The position numbers and the translations under genes are program-made. A stretch of DNA of 47,100 bases from Chara braunii. Taxonomy: Eukaryota; Streptophyta; Charophyceae; Charales; Characeae. Below, in pieces: positions 30,547 to 39,107 of the stretch. A model generated the notes under the pieces. The model was given only the letters and a program-made list of their open reading frames with translations. It was not told the DNA's origin and searched no databases. Each line of letters begins with the position of its first letter. Positions within the stretch are counted from its first letter, which is position 1. The stretch is taken from positions 1,298,412 through 1,345,511 of the forward strand of contig BFEA01000330.1 of NCBI GenBank assembly GCA_003427395.1, read 5' to 3'.

Positions 30547-30624
<78 letters not shown>
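30503..30624. repeat. (CA)n-(GT)n-(AG)n compound microsatellite
   Basis: CACACA run to about 30533, GTGTGTGTGAGTGTG, then an AG run to 30624. The CA/GT part can fold as a hairpin. Confidence 0.9.
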
Positions 30625-30626
<2 letters not shown>

Positions 30627-30947
30627 TGGACGACATAAAGTTCTCCTGAGGTCGTGGTAAGTCAGTACGGGCTTGCACCGATGCACCCATTTGTCCAAAA
30701 AAGAACGACGGAGCAATTAGGGCGAAACTATGCTGAAAAATTGGAAGTGTCAGTGAATCAGTATGGTATTTACAGTTATGTGCATACTGGAAGGATGATT
30801 TTGAAGATTTTCTCCAATAAAATGATTGTCGGTAAACTGATGGTGTGGTATTTGGTATCTTAGCAAATCTTGTCTGTGCCACGCTTTCCGCACAAACGTA
30901 TAGCGACCCGAAATACCAGCCAGATTCGATCTATATCACAGCCTCAT

Positions 30948-31009
30948 GGGGGGGGGGGGGGGGAAAAACCCCTTTTAAAAAAAAAAAAAAAAAAAAAACC
31001 CTTTTCCCC

Positions 31010-31032
<23 letters not shown>
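30948..31032. repeat. Ladder of homopolymers
   Basis: G16, A5, C4, T4, A22, C3, T4, C4, T23 in direct succession. The last T run is the poly-A tail of the U6 retrocopy on the minus strand. The rest has no counterpart in the window and may be an assembly patch. Confidence 0.7.
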
Positions 31033-31040
<8 letters not shown>

Positions 31041-31155
31041 CCATTTCTTGATTAATGCGTGTCATCCTTGAAAGCGCAGTGCAGTGGCCATGCTAATCTT
31101 CATTCTCTGTATCGTTCCAATTTTAACAGATGTGCCCCTCATTGTCCCGAAGGAC
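31033..31155 (-). pseudogene. U6 snRNA retrocopy (decayed, poly-A tailed)
   Basis: The minus strand reads as U6: 5' GTCCTTCGGGACA, AAAATTGGAACGATACAGAG, AGATTAGCATGGCC, AAGGATGACACGC, AAGAAATGGTCCAAATT. Insertions (after the 5' hairpin, after ACAGAGA, and in GGCCACTGCACTGCGC) make it 123 nt instead of about 102. It ends in a 23-nt A tail rather than a pol III T-stop, so it is a reverse-transcribed copy, not a functional gene. Confidence 0.85.
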
Positions 31156-31443
31156 ACGTGTTCCTTTTTTCGTTGGAATTTTAAATAGAAAAAGAGCCAA
31201 AAGTCTCAAGAAGCGAAAAAAATGCCAGCAGCAGCAGAAAGTCTAGAAATGGAAAATGTTTTATTGATTACTGGAGAGAATGGGATTTTGACGAAAAGAA
31301 CGAAGAACAGAGTACAGAAGAGCTAAAATAGGAAAGAAGAGCCAAAATTGGAAAGGACAAGGTTGACACGTATGAATAGGAGAAATCGACCACATTAAAA
31401 AAAAAAAAAAAAAAAAAATGGAAAGGACGTGAGATGACTGACA
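31156..31443. other. Unassigned A-rich sequence
   Basis: A run at 31397-31418. No feature recognised. Confidence 0.45.
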
Positions 31444-31800
31444 GGGCTAACTCAGCTAATACGCCCATGGACTGCTGAACCACCAGTACTTCCTAAAATT
31501 GTGCCCGTTAACAAGCCATGATTTTAGGAAATGTACGGATCACTACAGGAGCGTCCAAATTCATCTGTATGACTAGAAACGTTTCTACTCTATTTCTTTC
31601 CCCGGCCCATAGCTGGGCCAAGTTCTGGTGGTTTCAGATGCAGACCCCCAAGTTCGAATCCAGATGTGATCAAATGATGAGAGAGAAAAAGAAAAGGAGA
31701 CGAAAACAGATCCTGAGAGGGAAAAAGAACCTGAGAGGCAAAAAAAAAAAAAAAAAAAAAAAAAAGAAACCGGAAGGAGTGCACCAGCAGGAATGAAAAT
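31444..31800 (+). mobile_element. SINE family 1 split by a MITE
   Basis: SINE head GGCTAACTCAGCTAATACGC, CCATGGACTGCTGA (31444-31478) resumes after the MITE at 31633 with CAGATGCAGACCCCCAAGTT, CGAATCCAGATGTGATCAAA and an A-rich 3' end (31740-31765). Compare CCCATGAACTGTCAAAATAC, AGACCCGTGTCCGAATCC at 9411. Confidence 0.7.
31479..31632. mobile_element. Family C MITE nested in a SINE
   Basis: 154 bp: ACCACCAGTACTTCCTAAAA at the left and TGGGCCAAGTTCTGGTGGT at the right. The interior is the reverse complement of 12814-12963 and 15597-15744 (CGTCCAAATTCATCTG, CCCATAGCTGGGCC). The 4-bp flanks are CTGA/TTCA, consistent with a mutated 4-bp duplication. Confidence 0.8.
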
Positions 31801-32071
31801 GGACCTTGGGGTAGAGGGGCATTGGTGGAAATTCTGGATTAATTCGAGTCAAAGAGTCGTGGCAATATTTACGTCAAATCAATGGAAGTGTCTGTGAACC
31901 TCTTAAGTGCCTGGGGGCATTGCAACGTCTGCGTGGCTGCGAAGTCCCAGTGCGAGTCTTCATGAGCTTGCTCACATAGCCTGTTGGAATTAATAGAAAG
32001 CCTAATTTGTTTCTCAAAATCAGACCCTGGGCCAAGTGAGGAGGATGAAGTGGGACATGAGCATATATAAT
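31801..32071. other. Intergenic, no gene recognised
   Basis: No feature recognised. Confidence 0.45.
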
Positions 32072-32193
32072 GGGCCTCGCCCCATTACTCTCGACATCCA
32101 GAAAAGATGAAAGATATGGCAATGTATCTTGCCAGGTCTTAGCGGAGGATTCAGTCTCCTTTTTCACATTTAGAGAGTAGTGGAGCGTCGCCC
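32072..32193. mobile_element. MITE family B, 122 bp
   Basis: Ends GGGCCTCGCCCCATTACTCT and GAGAGTAGTGGAGCGTCGCCC; interior GCAATGTATCTTGCCAGGTC, TTAGCGGAGGATTCAGTCTC as in 16276-16397. AAT at 32069-32071 and 32194-32196 is the 3-bp target duplication. Confidence 0.85.
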
Positions 32194-32223
32194 AATGAGT
32201 ATATGTTCGAAGTATATCTATAT

Positions 32224-32363
32224 GGGGATTCAGCTTCTTGACGAGTCGGTGAAGCTCCGACAAAACAGGTTGTCACAGCCCCTCGTTTGTTGTCCTCTTC
32301 TCCTTCTCTGCCTACGGTTTACCGGGCAGCTCTGTTTGACGATATATATATATATATATATAA
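32224..32363 (+). repeat. Hammerhead-repeat unit, full-length but mutated core
   Basis: GGGGATTCAGCTTC (stem I, pairs by wobble), TTGACGA where the core should be CTGATGA, GTCGG / TGAAGCT / CCGAC (stem II intact), then AAAACAG instead of GAAACAG, GGTTGTC, CACAGCCCCTCG, CTGCCTACGGTTTACCGGGC and GACGATATATATATATATAT. The C3 and G12 core bases are changed, so self-cleavage is unlikely. Confidence 0.7.
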
Positions 32364-33658
32364 CATTAAAAAGGAAGCAGTTGTCCTGGGAAGACGCTTC
32401 ACGCCGGCCAGCGAAAATGAGGCCACGCGGTCATCTCACGGGACACGTGGTGCCTGCTGGAGTTTCTTTGGTGGAGAGTTTTTTTCCCCATTGGCGGTGT
32501 CATGGTGTCGAGGATCTTGCGTTTCACTTTCCAGTAGCAGACATGGTGCTTGACGGGCCCAACGTAGTTTCTTGGCAGAGAGTTGATGGGTCCGTGGCGT
32601 TGAGAGCTGCCCAACCCGATTGTCGAGGGCGCTCGCCTCTCAGTAGGCGGCAGTTGTTCGAATACAAGTGCGAGCAGCCATGCGGCGGGGGGCCAATTGT
32701 TTATCGAACGAATCGTCTGGTGGAACCTGGAAAGATACTGGCCCCGCATTTGTGAGGAACGGACTGCCACGCAGTTTGTGGCTGGTTACATCACACTGAA
32801 GAAACGAACCTTCTGCCAGAACATGGAAAGGTACACCGCCATGATACAAATATTGGCGTTCGTAACGGTTTGTTGGAATAGAAGTGCATAGTTCACACCT
32901 ATGCACACGGACGCCGGCCCTGATTTCCCGTGGATACAGTTTTCGTCCTTGTACACAGGGACGCTGGACCCATTTTCCAGCAGGTGCAGCTCCCCCACCA
33001 ATAGATGGAGTCTTCGACGCAGGGGCCTACTTACCGGGGCTGCTCTTAAGTAAAAAAAAAAAAAAAAGGGATAGGATCATAGGAATCATAGGATAATAAT
33101 AATACAAATCAAATAAAATAAAGGGAAAAAAAAGAAAAAAAAAGAGAAAAAAAGGAAAAAAAAAAGGAAAAAAAAGAAAAGAAAGAAAAAAAAAAGAAAC
33201 TACAATGTTCAGGGACGCTGGACCTGTTTTCCAGCAGGTGCAGCTCCCCCACCAATAGATGGAGCCTTCAACACCGGGACCTACTTACCGGGCATGCTCT
33301 TATCACCTCGTTAAGTAGGTAGGTTTCCCGTATACGAAGTTTGTTGAAAAAAAAAAAAAAAAAAGAAAGTGCATAGTTTCGGGGGAGGAAAAAGAGAATT
33401 CAAAAGGGATGTACATAAGTAGCCCTGCGGCGTGTAGTTGACTCCGCCACTTGGCAAATGAATCTGCCCCTGTAACATGGAAAGATACAGGCGGGGCAGC
33501 TGTCTGAATACGAGTGCGTGACAGCCGGGGTGATAATAATATGAGTAGCTGTCTCTGCTACTGACGATCGGGCCAATCTTTCAGAACAGGGAAAGGTGCA
33601 CTGCCATAATTCACACGGCGATAATGCAAGTGCATAGCAACCCTGCGGCACACAGGTT
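32364..33658. repeat. Unassigned sequence with internal degenerate duplications
   Basis: CCAGCAGGTGCAGCTCCCCC, ACCAATAGATGGAG occurs at about 32976 and 33231, and inverted at about 34345-34390. TGTTCGAATACAAGTGCGAG (32655) parallels TGTCTGAATACGAGTGCGTG (33504). An A-rich tract (33110-33200) lies between. The first copy ends in A15 after GCTCTTAAGT, suggesting a retroposed element. No gene recognised. Confidence 0.5.
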
Positions 33659-33786
33659 AGGGCATACTCGCATCCACCGGTAGGACCTTTTTACTTATTT
33701 ATGGACGTGATTGCGGTTCGGTGCATCAAGGTCTGGCTATAATTGCAGTCGGATGCATTTTGGAAAGTGGTAGTGTGAGTATGCAC
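33659..33786. mobile_element. MITE family D copy
   Basis: Ends GGGCATACTCGCATCCACCG and GGTAGTGTGAGTATGCACTT are inverted; interior GGACGTGATTGCGGTTCGGT and GCAGTCGGATGCATTTTGGA. Confidence 0.65.
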
Positions 33787-33794
33787 TTATTCCA

Positions 33795-34065
33795 CCACTC
33801 GACAAGTGACTCTTGAAAGATACATCGCTGGCTCCACCACGCAACAAATGAATGAATCTATTGCTAGAACATGAAAACATACACTGCTGGCTCCACCGCG
33901 CAACAAATGAATGAATCTATAACTAGAACATGAACACATACACTGCTGGCTCCCGCTTTCACCAAATGAATCTTCCACCACAGGCATGATACCAGTACAT
34001 AGGAACCCAGCACCATGTAGCTGCCTCCACTGCTCACCAAATGAATCTGCGGCTAGAACATAGGA
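33795..34065. repeat. 59-bp tandem repeat, about four units
   Basis: Unit CATACACTGCTGGCTCCACC, GCGCAACAAATGAATGAATC, TATAACTAGAACATGAA. The last units are diverged. Confidence 0.8.
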
Positions 34066-34138
34066 ATATATAGATATATATACTTTGATTTTGGTTAAGG
34101 TGGATTATCACTTACAGTGTAATCAGTGAGGGGATTCT

Positions 34139-34198
34139 ACAGACTGTTGAGGGTTCAGCCTCCTGATGAGTCGGTGAAACTCCGACGAAACAGTTTGT
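34139..34198 (+). ncRNA. Hammerhead ribozyme, type III fold
   Basis: Hammerhead ribozymes are self-cleaving RNAs. All conserved parts are present in order. Stem III is 34139-34147 (ACAGACTGT) paired with 34190-34198 (ACAGTTTGT), 9 pairs including one G-U. Cleavage position H17 is T34148 (site GUU). Stem I GAGG (34149-34152) pairs with CCTC (34159-34162) around loop GTTCAG. Core CTGATGA is 34163-34169. Stem II GTCGG (34170-34174) pairs with CCGAC (34182-34186) around loop TGAAACT. Core GAA is 34187-34189, and A15.1 is 34190. An alternative type I reading of the 3' half (ACA-GTT-TGT-C, ending 34199) exists but has no contiguous stem I. U at the cleavage position obeys the NUH rule but usually cleaves more slowly than C. 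Not tested for activity. Confidence 0.82.
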
Positions 34199-34284
34199 CA
34201 CAGCCCCTCGTTTGTTGTCCTCTTCTCCCTCTCTGCCTACGGTTTANCGGGCAGTTCTATTTGACGATATATATATATATATAT
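34139..34284 (+). repeat. Hammerhead-repeat unit, complete copy
   Basis: Ribozyme (34139-34198) followed by CACAGCCCCTCGTTTGTTGT, CTTCTCCCTCTCTGCCTACG, a degenerate GGTTTANCGGGCAG (N at 34247) and a (TA)n tract after TTTGACGA. Same order as in the 2.1-3.3 kb array and at 32224. Confidence 0.85.
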
Positions 34285-34431
34285 ACCCCATATCTGGCTC
34301 TACCGCTAGGAGGGGTGATAAGAGCAACCCCTTCTAGCGGATTGCCAGGTTGCTCCAATCTATTGGTGGGGAGCTACACCTACTGGAAAGCGGGTCCCAG
34401 TGAACAGTTAAACATCGGAACGCACAGGCTC
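34285..34431. repeat. Inverted copy of the CCACCAATAGATGG repeat
   Basis: CTCCAATCTATTGGTGGGGA, GCTACACCTACTGGAAAG is the reverse complement of the repeat at 32976 and 33231. CTACCGCTAGGAGGGG and CCCCTTCTAGCGG (about 34301-34343) form a small inverted repeat. Confidence 0.55.
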
Positions 34432-34613
34432 CCTGCCAGCATTTTTTTTTTTTAGAAGTTAATTATCAAACATTGATGGCTGTTTTTTTTTTGTTGTAAT
34501 TTGGACCATTTCTCGATTTATGTGTGGCATCCTTGCGCAGGGGCCATGCTAATCTTCTGTCTCTGTATCATTCCAATTTTAACGGATGTCCCGAAGGACT
34601 ACCTGCCAGCATT
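34432..34613 (-). pseudogene. U6 snRNA retrocopy fused to a foreign A-tailed 3' segment, with target-site duplication
   Basis: Minus-strand order: 12-bp flank, U6 (34599 down to 34498), ACAAC and A10, a 30-nt non-U6 segment (CAGCCATCAATGTTTGATAA, TTAACTTCT), a 12-A tail, then the flank again. Flank CCTGCCAGCATT is identical at 34432-34443 and 34602-34613. U6 hallmarks: GTCCTTCGGGACATCCG, AAAATTGGAATGATACAGAG, AGATTAGCATGGCCCCTGCG, CAAGGATG, AAATCGAGAAATGGTCC. The ACAGAGA box is followed by an extra CAGA, and there is no pol III T-stop. The arrangement resembles U6-LINE chimeric retrocopies known from mammals, made by template switching of LINE reverse transcriptase onto U6. Confidence 0.88.
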
Positions 34614-34928
34614 GATTACCCTGCAACCAGGGGATTGACTGAGCAGGTAAGAAAAAGTATGTCACAAGAATTACCACAGGGCCTCTTCAGCCCTGCTGTT
34701 GAGTGCCCGTTCGACCTGAAGACAACCTGGTCCTCTTCGTCCTGTTTCCAAGTAGCCTGCCATGTTGCCTGTAGCAAGACTGCCCCCCCCGCCTCATGCC
34801 CTTCGTCTCGTCAAACTGCTGCCCGGCCTCTGCATTTTGCCCATTCATTCCCTGAGCTGTAACCCTGCTTATAGTCCGCACCATACCACTGCATGTCCAC
34901 CATAGAAAGTTGACGGGGCGGGAAGGGG

Positions 34929-37277
34929 TCAGGAGTCAGGGAAGTCTGAGGGTGGACGCAGCGGGATCCCCTTGTCCACCCTAATCCAGTCATTGAAGCA
35001 GATGTAGTTTCTCCTGAATCCCTCCTGATTGTGCTCGGGGGCATGGCCGCCTTCCCATCGGATGAACGCTATCCGGCCCCCGTGCTCACCACCCAGCCAG
35101 TACTTGGAGAACTGTTTGATTGCTTGTGTTATGTCGTTCTGTGACTGAAACGAATCCAATTGAGTTTTAACTTTCTGCCACTGCACCATTAGTTCCTGAG
35201 GGTGGATGCAGCGGGATCCCCTTGTCCAGCCTTTATCATGTCTGTCATCTCCTCCCCCTCTGCACGGACCCCCTCGATGTCATCTATACAGTGTTTTCTC
35301 TAGAGGGCCCAGACAACAGCTTTCCTCCTCCCTATGTGGAACATATTGTTTGCGAAGTCACTGTCCTTGGGAGAGGGCCATCCCACACATAGAAGCACGC
35401 TCCAATCCCATGGCCAGGCGGACCCAGTGCCCAAAAGGCTCCAGATCCTGTTCCGCCATTGCCATGTGAGGACCGCCCATGCGCACTGCAGGAATATGTG
35501 TTCTATAGTTTCTGGGATCGTACAGGAGGGAAAGGTGGTTTGACAAGATTTACACCGTGGTAGATGGGGCGGATGGCCTCGTTCCCCACATTCATGTGAG
35601 ATCTCCAACCCGCCTTCACAATCTCTTTTAGATTCACCTTTGGCCGCAACAGACGGTATGTCGCTTTCACAGTCGAACAAAACAATGCTACGTTCGTACC
35701 AGACGTCCTACGTACAGGAGTCCACTGCAACTGCCCTGGATCAAACGAGTGTTCCGTGAGAGGTGTCTCTGGACGGAATGCTATCCATCCGTCCTTAGGT
35801 TTTATTACCCGGATCCTGTGCAGATCAGTGTTCCGCCACCACGTCACCGCCTCCGTGAGCGTATTATTTTTGCCCCTGTAGAATAGGCTGACCAGGGTTT
35901 CGTCGGTTCATGCCTCCACCACATTGCCTACACTTTCCGGAACTCCCGCAGCGGGTACGCACCCAATTCAAAGGAATAGCAAAAATCAACAGCTCCCAAG
36001 TTCTTTGCAATATTGTGACAGTGCTTTGGTGAGGTCCTCAGTTGTGGCCCCGTTTTCCGGTTCCTATTCACTGGGTCCCATATGCCCCCAATTCTGATTA
36101 TCCGTTTCCTAACCCAGCTGCTCCAAGGGGAGTCTGAGCTGCGATACACCCTCCCGTTCCGATCGGTTGTGCTTCTGTTTCCAAAGAGGGGTTGTTGTTC
36201 CACTTCCTCCCATCTGGTCGGCAGGGTTTTATCAGGCAGTGGAAGCTGGCACCAGGCCTGTAGGACCCTGGCCCATAAGTCATCCTTGGCCAGGTCCCTT
36301 TTAGCTGTGCTTTGGCTCGAGTCCTTGCCAGTGCGGGAGCACCGTGGTATGGACCAATAGCAGTCCTCCAACTAGGTCAGGGGGTCCACACCGTGTAGGG
36401 TTTGCGGGGCCAGGCACACAATTTGTTGCAGTGCAAGGGCATGCCAAGAGAGGTGGTGCGTGAACAACAGTCTTCTAATCCGTTGTGCCATTGAGGTCGT
36501 AGTCTTGGTAATCGGTTGTAGAATTCTCAAGCCCCCTTTGTCCTTGGGCTGGATCAACGATGACCAGGCCACTTTGTTAATGACATTCGGGAGCTCACTG
36601 TTACCTCTCCATAACATAGTCGTTATCTGCTTCTTAAGTGATTTTTCCGCTTCCTTGTTGAGCGTCCAAATCGTTGATTTATACGCCCTGCCAAGTAAAA
36701 ACGAGTGTTTGTCATTTCGGTGGACCATTTTCTCCGGTGAGGGTTCAAGGATCCAGTCGTTGTTCGACGTCGACTTTCCTAAGGTTGTTAGCATGATACC
36801 TAGCACCGTGATCGGGGATGCTTCCAGTAACCATTTGACCCATGTTAGTTCCAGGGGACGGGCCCCTTGATGATGGATCCACCGAAGTGTTTGGTTCTCC
36901 TAGGTGACAGTCATGTATGAGACCACTATGAACCGGTCTAACAGTTGTCTAATCTCGTCCATGTTTTTAGAGGAAGCGTCCGCCAAACATCGAGAAGACG
37001 GGGATCGCTTCTTTGGGAATGGCGGAAACTTGCAGCTGGAGGCTGACTGCCAACGTCTTCATCATAATTATAAGAAAAAAAGGGGGGCCAAAGGGTCCCC
37101 TTGACGGACCGATCGCTGAAACGAGATTACCAAAGCAAACATTTCATTTACGTGGACACTTGTAGTAACATTATGGTGCAATATTTCAGTCCAATGCCTG
37201 AAAACCAGACCAATATTCATTTTTTCCATACTTTGTCCAAGAATAACCAGCCCACGTGGTCGTAGGCTTTCTCAAAG
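34929..37277 (-). pseudogene. LINE reverse transcriptase, palm to C-terminal zinc-binding region
   Basis: [17 protein letters not shown] (about 37277-37222) is RT motif A context, but the preceding catalytic Asp position reads Ala at the junction with the atp9 block. SVRQGDPLAP (about 37115-37086) is motif B. The ADD motif is reduced to a single Asp (LADASSKNMDEIRQLL). Further on, MLWRGNSELPNVINKVAW and PKDKGGLRIL (frame 36806-36372) are typical of the LINE thumb region. CKSC, PETIEHIFLQC (frame 35680-35300) is the zf-RVT zinc-binding block. At least five frame changes or stops separate the pieces. It would reverse-transcribe LINE RNA if intact; it clearly is not. Confidence 0.85.
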
Positions 37278-37787
37278 GCAATATGGCTATGTTAGAAGGT
37301 GCAAAATTAATTGGACCGGGTTGTGCAACAATCGCATTAGCTGGAGCCACTGTAGGTATTGGAAACGTGTTATAAAGACCAGGGTTGTATTGAGTTTGTC
37401 TTGCCTTGTTACTTTGAGTTCATTGACAAATAGTTATGTAGCACACCGAACATAATTGGGGTTTTTCCAAACGTTCAAACATCTTCGGGTGTTCGGCCAA
37501 ACGTCTCCCGAACATGTTCGGTCAAACATTTATTTTAATAATTGTTTTGTATTTTTATTTTTATTATATTTTTTATTTTTAACTCGAGTTAGGTTATGAA
37601 TTTGAGGATACCTCTCAGGCGTAAGTTGTTTGTTTTATCATTCTATGTAACATATATTTTGTTCAGATTTTTCTGAGAATATATACTTTTAATAAATATT
37701 TTTGTATTTGCGTTTGGAAGATTTTAACGCTCGTTCGCGTTCAGTCGCAAATGTTAGGGTTCGATTATCGAATGCAAACACGATGCT
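37278..37787. other. About 510-bp insertion in the LINE, including an atp9 fragment
   Basis: Interrupts the RT frame between GRRIQDNILFAC and [10 protein letters not shown] and replaces roughly 20 codons of RT. The left end holds atp9 (37289-37375). The rest (37376-37787) is AT-rich, with GTTCGG / CCGAAC repeats (37445-37525) that I cannot assign; it may be more organelle DNA or a separate transposon. Confidence 0.6.
37289..37375 (+). pseudogene. atp9: Mitochondrial ATP synthase subunit 9 (atp9) 5' fragment, nuclear insertion
   Basis: ATG at 37289 opens a 28-codon frame, [20 protein letters not shown] then TVGIGNVL, ending at TAA 37373-37375. The first 27 residues match the conserved start of mitochondrial ATP synthase subunit c: the [11 protein letters not shown] block and the first membrane helix with its AGAAVGIGNVF end. 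Changes such as Pro10 and Cys12 and the early stop, with the polar loop and second helix missing, show a non-functional nuclear copy (NUMT). It runs opposite to the surrounding LINE. Confidence 0.85.
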
Positions 37788-37964
37788 ACACAGGCAAATA
37801 GGATATTGTCCTGAATCCTGCGCCTTTTGACAAACCCTGTTTAAGTTGGATGAATAAGGTCGTGATCAGACAGTTCGCAAGAGATTTGCTAGCATTTGGT
37901 AAATGATTGTAAGCAGGGTTATTAAACGATAATTATTTATATTCATCTTGTCATCCTTTTTGTG
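37788..37964 (-). pseudogene. LINE reverse transcriptase, fingers segment
   Basis: KKDDKMNINNYRLITLLT, IIYQMLANLL (frame 38159-37866) continues after a frame change to GRRIQDNILFAC (about 37825-37790). These are the NYRPI and GRxIxDNIL blocks of L1-type RT. The left junction is the TSD of the hAT-like element; the right junction is the atp9-bearing block. Confidence 0.8.
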
Positions 37965-38307
37965 CATGGTAGCTGCCCGGACGTCCGGACCGGGTTCCAG
38001 ACAGTTTGGTGTTCGGTGTCTGGTCCCCATGTTCGGATGAAGGCCCCTGGGGCGAAAATAAAAAAACAAAAGGGGCGGCCCAGGACGTTTGTCGGGTCCT
38101 AACCGCCCGTCGAAAAATAACGGGGTGATTTTTAAGTGTCCTTTCACCCCACCGGACATGGCCTAGAGGTCCAGACACAAGACACTGCACGTTTGTGAGC
38201 TGGCGGGTTTCACACAGACCCGAGGAATTTCAAAGTGGTCGTTTCGACGTTGCTGCCCGTTGGGGGCACACACGCACACGCACACACATGCACACACACA
38301 CACATAC

Positions 38308-38373
<66 letters not shown>

Positions 38374-38845
38374 CACTGACAGTGCTGCCATTCCGAAGAC
38401 GCTGTCGTTCTGAATTGAACTGCAAAGTTCGAACTTTTAAGTTATATATGAAGTTATGAACTTAAATTACTAAATCCAAAAGCTCAAAGTTTAAAGTTAA
38501 TCATACTTTTTTCAAAAACAAATTCTTTGTTCCTTCAGTTTTGTGCTTGCTTTGCACTATTTGCAAATTTGCATGTCTGCTAGTTAAATGTGCTGGTTGA
38601 TTTGCTGCAAGACACGTGCTCTGCTGCCTGAATTACAAAGTGCAAAGCAGGTAAGTGTCTGCCAACACCTCCACCCAGCCCCCTCCCTTTGTTTTTTTGG
38701 GTCTAGACATTTTTGCACCTCGGGGACCGGTCCGGACTGTCCGGTGTCTGGTGATGTCCGGATCATCGGGCAGTCCGGACCGGTCCAGACACCGGTCCAG
38801 AAAACAGTCCGGAAGTGTCCGGTGTCCGGGTTCGGGGTTACCATG
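37965..38845. mobile_element. Non-autonomous hAT-like element, 881 bp, with 8-bp target duplication
   Basis: Ends CATGGTAGCTGCCCGGAC and, inverted, CATGGTAACCCCGAACCCGG. Flanks TTTTTGTG (37957-37964) and TTTTTATG (38846-38853) match at 7 of 8 positions. Removing the element joins the LINE frame (LLHK to KDDK), confirming the insertion. Both subterminal regions are rich in GGACCGGTCCGGAC-type motifs (38730-38830, 37975-38000). A (CA)n run fills part of the interior. No transposase found. An 8-bp duplication is typical of hAT elements. Confidence 0.85.
38266..38370. repeat. (CA)n microsatellite inside the hAT-like element
   Basis: ACACGCACACGCACACACAT-type start grading into a pure CA run of about 60 bp. 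Confidence 0.95.
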
Positions 38846-38853
38846 TTTTTATG

Positions 38854-39107
38854 TAGTAGGGTGAGGATGCCTTGCCCTACCAACTGCCCCATGGGCCATG
38901 TTTCCCACACTTGACGGTAGAACCCCATGAGGTTTGAAACCATCTGGTTTCATAACGTTTCCAGAACTCCTTGGGGAGCCCATCCATAATTAGGGTCTTC
39001 TCCTCGTCCATCTGCATCATTACTGTCAAGATTTCCTCCCCACATAGGGGAAGGACCGATTGTTGGTCTGTTAGGGTCTTCCTCATATGCTTCAGGAACC
39101 CACTCCA
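38854..39107 (-). pseudogene. LINE reverse transcriptase, N-terminal segment
   Basis: LKHMRKTLTDQQSVLPLC, GEEILTVMMQMDEEKTLI, MDGLPKEFWKRYE matches the eEv...KsPGpDGLPxEFyk region that opens L1-type RT domains. After a frame change, VGQGILTLLHK leads into the fingers segment beyond the hAT-like insertion. Upstream (above 39107) the open frame continues only as minisatellite translation. Confidence 0.75.

Larger units (their letters stand above)
34614..39107 (-). mobile_element. L1-type LINE, 5' truncated and broken, with two insertions
   Basis: Minus-strand order: RT N-terminal part (39107-38854), insertion of a hAT-like element, RT fingers (37964-37788), insertion carrying atp9, RT palm to C-terminus (about 37277-34929), and a possible 3' UTR (to 34614). 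The endonuclease domain is not found; homology starts abruptly at 39107 next to a minisatellite. Stops and frameshifts throughout: not autonomous. Family placement rests on RT motifs and a C-terminal zf-RVT-type zinc-binding region. Confidence 0.85.

Noticed and set aside
32180-32755. 191-codon plus-strand open frame
   Set aside because: Its N-terminal part is the translated hammerhead repeat (DESVKLRQN, SQPLVCCPLL), seen in other frames wherever the repeat occurs.
34190-34199. Type I hammerhead with 3-bp stem III (ACA-GTT-TGT-C) as the main fold
   Set aside because: The bases after the C do not pair with those before CTGATGA, so stem I would be missing; the type III fold satisfies all helices. 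Kept only as an alternative.
34498-34599. Functional U6 snRNA gene
   Set aside because: No pol III T-stop after AAATT, an extra CAGA by the ACAGAGA box, A-rich tail and target duplication: a retrocopy.
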